Below, in pieces: positions 60,066-64,000 of a stretch of DNA of 64,000 nt (position 1 is the stretch's first letter; each line of letters starts with the position of its first letter). Under the pieces are notes generated by a model that was not told the DNA's origin, did no database searches, and saw only the letters and a program-made list of their open reading frames with translations. Made by a program: the position numbers and the translations under genes. Source of the DNA: Actinomycetes bacterium (GTDB taxonomy: Bacteria; Actinomycetota; Acidimicrobiia; Acidimicrobiales; Acidimicrobilacustridaceae); assembly GCA_029782145.1 (NCBI GenBank), contig JAKOVH010000031.1, forward strand, positions 1 through 64,000, written 5' to 3'.

Positions 60066-61624
60066 GAGCGGCGCAACGCTCGCAGCTTGGCCCCCACACC
60101 CCGACGGTGGCGCAGGATGAGCCCGGCGCGCGAGCCGCCGGCCAGCCACGACGGGAGCGGGAACCACCACGGCTCTCGCGACAGCCCGCCCCGGTCGACG
60201 AGGACCGACTTGGCCACGCTGAACTCGCGCAGGGCCTGCAGGCCGTGCACCCGCCCGATGCCCGACTCCTTCACCCCGCCGAAGGGCAGGTCCGCCACGC
60301 CGTAGGAGACGATGGCGTCGTTGACGCACACGTTGCCGGCCTCGATGCGCCGGGCGATGGCTTCGCCCTTGGCCAGATCACGGGTCCACACCGAGGAGTT
60401 GAGCCCGTAGGTGGAGTCGTTGGCGAGGCGGAGGGCCTCGTCGGTGTCGCCCACCTTCATGATCGGCAGGACCGGCCCGAAGGTCTCGTCGCGCATGATC
60501 TCCATGTCGTGGTCCACGTCGACCAGCACGGTCGGCTCGAACCACAGGCCCTCCCGGCCCGGCACCCGCCGGCCGCCGGTGAGGGCCCGAGCCCCCTTGG
60601 CCAGCGCGTCGACGAGGTGGCGCTCGACCGTCTCGAGCTGCGGCGGGAACGTCATCGAGCCGAGGTCGGAGGACGGGCCCACCCCCTGGCGGATGGCGCG
60701 GGTGCGCTCGACCACACGGTCGACGAAGTCGTCGTACACGGGAGCCTCGACGTAGACCCGTTCCACCGACGCGCACGTCTGACCGCAGTTCTGGAACGCG
60801 CCCCACACCGCGCCGGCCGAGGCGCGGTCGAGGTCGGCGTCGGCGCACACGATCATCGGGTCCTTGCCGCCGAGCTCGAGCAGCACCGGCGTGAGCGTGT
60901 CGGCCGCCGCGGCCATGACCTTGCGGCCGGTGCGCGCCGAGCCGGTGAAGCAGACCCTCTGGACACCGGCGCGCACGAGGGCCTCACCGGTCGCGCCGCC
61001 GCCGGTGACCACCTGGACGATGCCCTCGTAGGGCCCGCCCGCCGCCGTGTCGGCGAACAGGTCGCCGATGAGCAGGCCGGTGAACGGGGTGATCTCCGAG
61101 GGCTTCAGCACCACCGTGTTGCCGGCGAACAGGGCCGTGACCACCGGGGTCATCGAGAGCGTGAACGGGTAGTTCCACGGGCTGATGACACCGACCACCC
61201 CCATGGGCTCGAAGGTGCGGGTGGCTCGCTTGTGCCCGAGCATGCCCGTGCGGGCCCGCTCCGGCTTCAGCGCCTTGGCGCCGTGCTTGGCGTAGTAGGC
61301 GATGGTCTCGGTGACGACCATGACCTCGTTCACCAGCGCCTCGGCCGGGAGCTTGCCCGTCTCGCGCACGATGACGTCGGTGACCTCGTCGACGCGGTCG
61401 AGTAGCTGGTCGCGAACCCGCAGGAGGTGCTCGGTGCGCTCGACGAACGACAGCCGGCCCCACCGGGTGAACGCGTCGCGGGCGTCGGCGACGGCTTCGG
61501 CCACCTCGGCGGGCCCCTGGTCGGGGATCGACCCGATGATCGTGCCCGAGCGGGGATCGTGGACGTCGATGCGTCCTCTCGAGGAGCTCTCGGGCGGTCC
61601 CGGTCGGGGCTCGACGGTGGTCAT
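60059..61624 (-). CDS. Aldehyde dehydrogenase (NAD(P)+-dependent)
   Basis: Oxidises an aldehyde to the acid. The 521-residue protein has the catalytic set N151 (SPWNYPF), E250 (LLELGGKDPM) and nucleophile C284 (NCGQTCASVERV). Cofactor motifs TPFTGLL and FTGSARTGRKV are present. It resembles succinate-semialdehyde or broad-range aldehyde dehydrogenases, with a C-terminal basic extension (RGVGAKLRALRRSR) beyond the usual end. The ATG at 61624 has GGAGGT upstream, and a TAACCT hexamer at 61673-61678 gives a ~45-nt leader. Substrate unknown. Confidence 0.94.
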   Translation of the reverse strand: MTTVEPRPGPPESSSRGRIDVHDPRSGTIIGSIPDQGPAEVAEAVADARDAFTRWGRLSFVERTEHLLRVRDQLLDRVDEVTDVIVRETGKLPAEALVNEVMVVTETIAYYAKHGAKALKPERARTGMLGHKRATRTFEPMGVVGVISPWNYPFTLSMTPVVTALFAGNTVVLKPSEITPFTGLLIGDLFADTAAGGPYEGIVQVVTGGGATGEALVRAGVQRVCFTGSARTGRKVMAAAADTLTPVLLELGGKDPMIVCADADLDRASAGAVWGAFQNCGQTCASVERVYVEAPVYDDFVDRVVERTRAIRQGVGPSSDLGSMTFPPQLETVERHLVDALAKGARALTGGRRVPGREGLWFEPTVLVDVDHDMEIMRDETFGPVLPIMKVGDTDEALRLANDSTYGLNSSVWTRDLAKGEAIARRIEAGNVCVNDAIVSYGVADLPFGGVKESGIGRVHGLQALREFSVAKSVLVDRGGLSREPWWFPLPSWLAGGSRAGLILRHRRGVGAKLRALRRSR

Positions 61625-61672
61625 TGGTCGGACACCTCCGTGCCGGCGCCGCGGCGGCACCGGCCCGCGCGG

Positions 61673-61678
61673 AGGTTA
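61673..61678 (-). promoter_or_regulatory. Possible -10 TAACCT for the aldehyde dehydrogenase gene
   Basis: Minus-strand TAACCT ~48 bp before ATG 61624, giving a leadered mRNA with a ribosome site, unlike the leaderless genes. Confidence 0.35.
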
Positions 61679-61697
61679 CCGCCCGGTCGGCGCGGCC

Positions 61698-62114
61698 CTA
61701 CGGGCGGGAGCGGGCGGTGAGGGCCGCCACCCCGGCCACCGCCGAGTAGGTGAGGCCCACACCCCAGAACCACGGATCGGCCGGGTGCAGCAGATAGCGC
61801 CCGAAGCCGACGCCCAGGCCCAGGCCCTGCAGGGCGCCGAGCACGGCCTGCCGGTTCGGCGCGTAGCCCCACCAGCCCCGGTGCTCGCCCACGAACTCGA
61901 CCAGCGCCGGCAGGGGCAGCAGCACCAGCGCCAGCTGCGACCACGGGCTCGCCAGCGCCCAGCCGGCCACGGCCAGGGCAGCCACCGCGAAGGCGATCGG
62001 GTACATCACGAGGCAGCGACGGCACACGTGACGGCCCGCCACCACCGCGCAGCGGTCGTACTGGTCGGGCCAGTGGTGGGCCAACCAGATGGGGGTGGTC
62101 CGCGTGCCCTTCAC
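61698..62114 (-). CDS. DUF2085-like small membrane protein
   Basis: A 138-residue membrane protein. The start has a histidine/cysteine segment (HHWPDQYDRCAVVAGRHVCRRCLVMYP) like the CARC-G-Y region of DUF2085 proteins, then four hydrophobic stretches with EFVGEHRGWWGYAPNRQAVLGALQGLGLGVG, a known DUF2085 pattern. Possible metal binding at the cytosolic side; function unknown. The GTG start overlaps the LCP stop (GTGA), so it is expressed with the LCP gene. Confidence 0.82.
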   Translation of the reverse strand: MKGTRTTPIWLAHHWPDQYDRCAVVAGRHVCRRCLVMYPIAFAVAALAVAGWALASPWSQLALVLLPLPALVEFVGEHRGWWGYAPNRQAVLGALQGLGLGVGFGRYLLHPADPWFWGVGLTYSAVAGVAALTARSRP

Positions 62115-63466
62115 GCCGCCAGGCCCGCGATCACCCCGGCCGCCGTCGGCTGCAGGTCGAGCACGGCGGCGCCGCCCGTGGTGGTGCGCGGCGTGACGGG
62201 CAGGCTCACCGGCTGCGGGTCGATGCCCTTCATGCGCCATCCGAAGCGCAGGGCGTCGAGGTACCCGAGGGTGGTGTCGACCTTCATGCCGGACCCGAGC
62301 GCACCAGGGACCCGCAGCAGGGCGATGGGGTTGCGCTCGCCGCCGATCTCGTCCATGAGGGCGGTGAGGAACGCCCGCTGGCGCTCGGTGCGGCCGATGT
62401 CGGCGGTGGGGTCGGTCACCCACCGGCCGTCGATGAGCTCGGTGTAGTAGCGGCTGCGCACGTAGGCGAGCGCCTGGGAGCCGTCGAGGTGGTTCCGCCC
62501 GGCCTGGTCGACGTAGAGGCCGGAGTGGTCGTCCTTGGCCGGGTGCGGGAAGTCGATGGTGATCCCGCCGACCGCGTCGACGAGCTCGGCGAAGCTCACG
62601 AAGTTGATCTCGAGGTAGTGGTCGACGGGGATGCCGAGCTGCTCGACGGCGGTGACGAGGTTGGCCGGGCCGGCGGCGAAGGTGGAGTTGATGCGGCCCT
62701 TCTGGCCCGTGGCCGGGTCGGTGACCCACAGGTCCCGCGGCACGGACACGAGCTGGGCGCCGGAGCCCTCGAGGTGCAGGACCATGATCGTGTCGGTGCG
62801 AGCGCCCGACACGCCCTCGGAGAGGAAGGCACCCGCGTTGGGGTCGCTGGCCGAGATGCCCTCCCGGGAGTCGGTGCCGACCACCAGGTAGTTGGTGCCC
62901 TTGCGCCCGCCCCGAGGGCTGAGCGTCGCCACGTCGACCTTGGGGATGCGCGAGTACTGCCACCAGCCGAAGGCGAACACCATGACCGGTAGGAGGACCA
63001 CCAGCGCCACCGCGACGGCCACGACGGTGCGGGGCCGAACCCGGCGCAGGCGGCGCCCGATCCCGCCGCCGCCCGGGCCACCCGGAGCGCCCGTGCGGGC
63101 CGACGGCGACGGTGGGGGCGGTGGCGGCGCGGCAGCCCCGCCGGCCCCCGCGACCGATGGCGGCGCGGCCACCGGGGCGGCGTCGGCGACACGGTTCGAG
63201 GAGCCGAGGACCTGGCGGCCCCTCGCCCCGGGGATGCCAGACCCGGGCGGCGCAGGCGGGGCGGGCGAGGCCGGTGGCGCGGCAGGGGCCGCTGGTGCGG
63301 CCGGCGCGGGAGCGAGGCCGGCTGCACCCGCCGCCGGCGGCGGCATCGACGCATCCACGACGACACGGCGCGGCTCGGCGCGGCGGGAGCGCCCGAGGAC
63401 GCGTCGGCCCTGCTCGTCGTGGTCGGCCTCAGCCACGACGGGTCGTGGCGTCGGAGGCGGCGGCAC
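62111..63466 (-). CDS. LytR-CpsA-Psr (LCP) family cell-wall ligase
   Basis: Membrane-anchored enzyme that transfers polyprenyl-phosphate-linked glycopolymers onto peptidoglycan. The ~140-residue cytosolic start is Pro/Ala-rich and disordered, then one transmembrane helix (VAVAVALVVLLPVMVFAFGWW). The LCP domain follows: NYLVVGTDSREG, RTDTIMVLHLEG, VSVPRDLWV and INSTFAAGP, ending DIGRTERQRAFLTALM. The conserved Arg/Asp residues are intact. GTG 63466 is the longest protein-like start; GTG 63436 is also possible. The upstream promoter points at an out-of-frame ATG (see findings). Confidence 0.92.
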   Translation of the reverse strand: MPPPPTPRPVVAEADHDEQGRRVLGRSRRAEPRRVVVDASMPPPAAGAAGLAPAPAAPAAPAAPPASPAPPAPPGSGIPGARGRQVLGSSNRVADAAPVAAPPSVAGAGGAAAPPPPPPSPSARTGAPGGPGGGGIGRRLRRVRPRTVVAVAVALVVLLPVMVFAFGWWQYSRIPKVDVATLSPRGGRKGTNYLVVGTDSREGISASDPNAGAFLSEGVSGARTDTIMVLHLEGSGAQLVSVPRDLWVTDPATGQKGRINSTFAAGPANLVTAVEQLGIPVDHYLEINFVSFAELVDAVGGITIDFPHPAKDDHSGLYVDQAGRNHLDGSQALAYVRSRYYTELIDGRWVTDPTADIGRTERQRAFLTALMDEIGGERNPIALLRVPGALGSGMKVDTTLGYLDALRFGWRMKGIDPQPVSLPVTPRTTTGGAAVLDLQPTAAGVIAGLAA

Positions 63467-63485
63467 GGGAGGCGGCGTCCGGCAT
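63429..63485 (-). CDS. Putative 18-codon leader ORF overlapping the LCP start
   Basis: ATG at 63485 opens an 18-residue frame (MPDAASRAAASDATTRRG) that ends in TGA at 63429-63431. It runs past GTG 63466 and ends 3 bases after GTG 63436 of the LCP gene, in a different frame. A TACCAT hexamer sits 7 nt before its ATG, the leaderless layout seen elsewhere here. It may be translated as a coupling leader peptide; no protein evidence. Confidence 0.3.
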   Translation of the reverse strand: MPDAASRAAASDATTRRG

Positions 63486-63492
63486 GGCGGCG

Positions 63493-63498
63493 ATGGTA
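63493..63498 (-). promoter_or_regulatory. -10 hexamer TACCAT upstream of the LCP gene
   Basis: Minus-strand TACCAT, 7 nt before the out-of-frame ATG at 63485. Confidence 0.45.
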
Positions 63499-63543
63499 GG
63501 GCGGTCCGCGCTCACGTCCGCGGCAGCCCCGGCCCCTTGCCAG

Positions 63544-63588
63544 AGCTGGTTCTGTTCGTTGCGGTTCCCGGAACGAACAGAACCAGCT
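63544..63588. terminator. 21-bp hairpin, terminator candidate (palindromic family copy 2)
   Basis: Arms 63544-63564 and 63568-63588 pair with a single mismatch around the same TTC loop as 1124-1174. The central bases differ from copy 1 but remain paired. It lies 15 bp after the stop of the partial methyltransferase gene. Confidence 0.7.
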
Positions 63589-63602
63589 TCGGAAGGTCGG
63601 GA

Positions 63603-64000
63603 TCAGGCCGGCGGCCGGTGGTGCAGGACGCCGGTGACGACCATGTGGCGGTCGGCGACCACGACGAGCTCCAGCTCCTCGTCGAGGCCGGCATCGACGA
63701 GCTGCCGGCGGACCTCCTCGGGCCGGTAGGCGGCCCGCAGCGACGCCCGGAAGTCGTCCTGCAGCACGACGGACTCGCCCGCGGCGTGGGTGGCCACCAG
63801 CTCGTCGACGGCGTCGTCGTCGACGGGGCGCAGCAGGTCGACGACGTGCACCACGGCGCCGGGTGCGGCCAGCTGCTGCACGGTGCGCCACAGCGCGGCC
63901 GGCTCGGCGAGGTGGTGCAGGAGGCTGTTCGACACCACCACGTCGAACCGGCCGAGCTCGGCGAGCGCGGCGGGCGCGGCCGGCAGGCGCAGCGCCACCA
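63603..64000 (-). CDS. Class I SAM-dependent methyltransferase, C-terminal part (start beyond window)
   Basis: The last ~132 residues of a Rossmann-fold methyltransferase; the 5' end lies past base 64000. FDVVVSNSLLHHLAEPAALWRTVQQLAAPGAVVHVVDLLRP covers motif II/III (post-I acidic strand and the H-H-L-x-E-P helix), and the rest is the usual beta-sheet end (DDFRASLRAAYRPEEVRRQLVDAGL...MVVTGVLH). The SAM-binding GxGxG motif is outside the window, so substrate and full length cannot be judged. It ends before the palindromic hairpin, whose right arm starts 15 bp downstream of the stop. Confidence 0.85.
   Translation of the reverse strand, partial: VALRLPAAPAALAELGRFDVVVSNSLLHHLAEPAALWRTVQQLAAPGAVVHVVDLLRPVDDDAVDELVATHAAGESVVLQDDFRASLRAAYRPEEVRRQLVDAGLDEELELVVVADRHMVVTGVLHHRPPA

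Overview
This 64 kb window is very GC-rich, with near-uniform G/C at third codon positions. It is densely coding, with many 4-bp ATGA/GTGA gene overlaps and frequent GTG starts. It looks like chromosome from a high-GC actinobacterium. Evidence for that is a fused FbiC (F420 cofactor), a Cvn 'conservon' signalling operon, FtsX/LolD-type exporters, and DUF3151 and DUF4190 proteins. Two adjacent membrane proteins begin with the N-terminal tag GPGWWQASDGKWYPPE, which I associate with class Acidimicrobiia (Iamia/Ilumatobacter-like). The class is an inference from memory and the genus is not determined. I see no rRNA, tRNA, IS element, prophage or CRISPR array.

Layout. 1-2269: end of transaldolase and 6-phosphogluconolactonase (pentose phosphate pathway), facing a zinc alcohol dehydrogenase across a strong hairpin. 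2419-5824: fbiC and a LOG-family protein. 6187-8890: a three-gene unit of a Cys-rich YkgJ-like protein, an McrB-like AAA+ ATPase and an McrC/DUF2357-like partner with no visible nuclease. 8936-11088: BipA/TypA and a small zinc-knuckle protein. 11111-12664: a GH13 alpha-glucosidase. 12686-19627: a minus-strand run of SirB1-like protein, pyruvate kinase, hydrolase, DUF3151, PLP decarboxylase, MobA-rhodanese fusion and RNase D. 19688-23421: GDPD, a GlcD-type flavoprotein and a secreted lytic transglycosylase. 23543-28404: a dipeptide/oligopeptide ABC importer (BCDF, no binding protein) with a TetR regulator. 28417-29854: AlkA, cyclophilin and a zinc-ribbon protein. 30092-34087: a LolD/FtsX-type ABC system with a small ABM-like protein between ATPase and permease. 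34586-42942: two GT-C membrane glycosyltransferases, a UGM-like flavoprotein, a GT4 glycosyltransferase, a hydrolase, a HAD nucleotidase, a Gfo/Idh/MocA oxidoreductase and a small membrane protein, together suggesting cell-surface glycan or glycolipid assembly. 42950-46884: the cvnA-B-C-D conservon. 47174-49023: RDD, polytopic and DUF4190 membrane proteins. 49069-55111: glutamate synthase (gltB-gltD). 55300-60004: M18 aminopeptidase, lipoprotein, J-domain-like protein, class I FBP aldolase, OsmC and an unknown. 60059-64000: aldehyde dehydrogenase, DUF2085-like protein, LCP cell-wall ligase and a partial methyltransferase.

Three sequence-level themes stand out. First, at least seventeen start codons lie 6-9 nt downstream of an nAnnnT -10 hexamer, which points to widespread leaderless transcription and was used to choose several starts. 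Second, convergent gene pairs are separated by long hairpins without U-tracts; two of these, about 62 kb apart, belong to one palindromic family with compensatory changes. Third, the nuclease-less McrBC-like unit at 6.2-8.9 kb is the best candidate here for an undescribed system.
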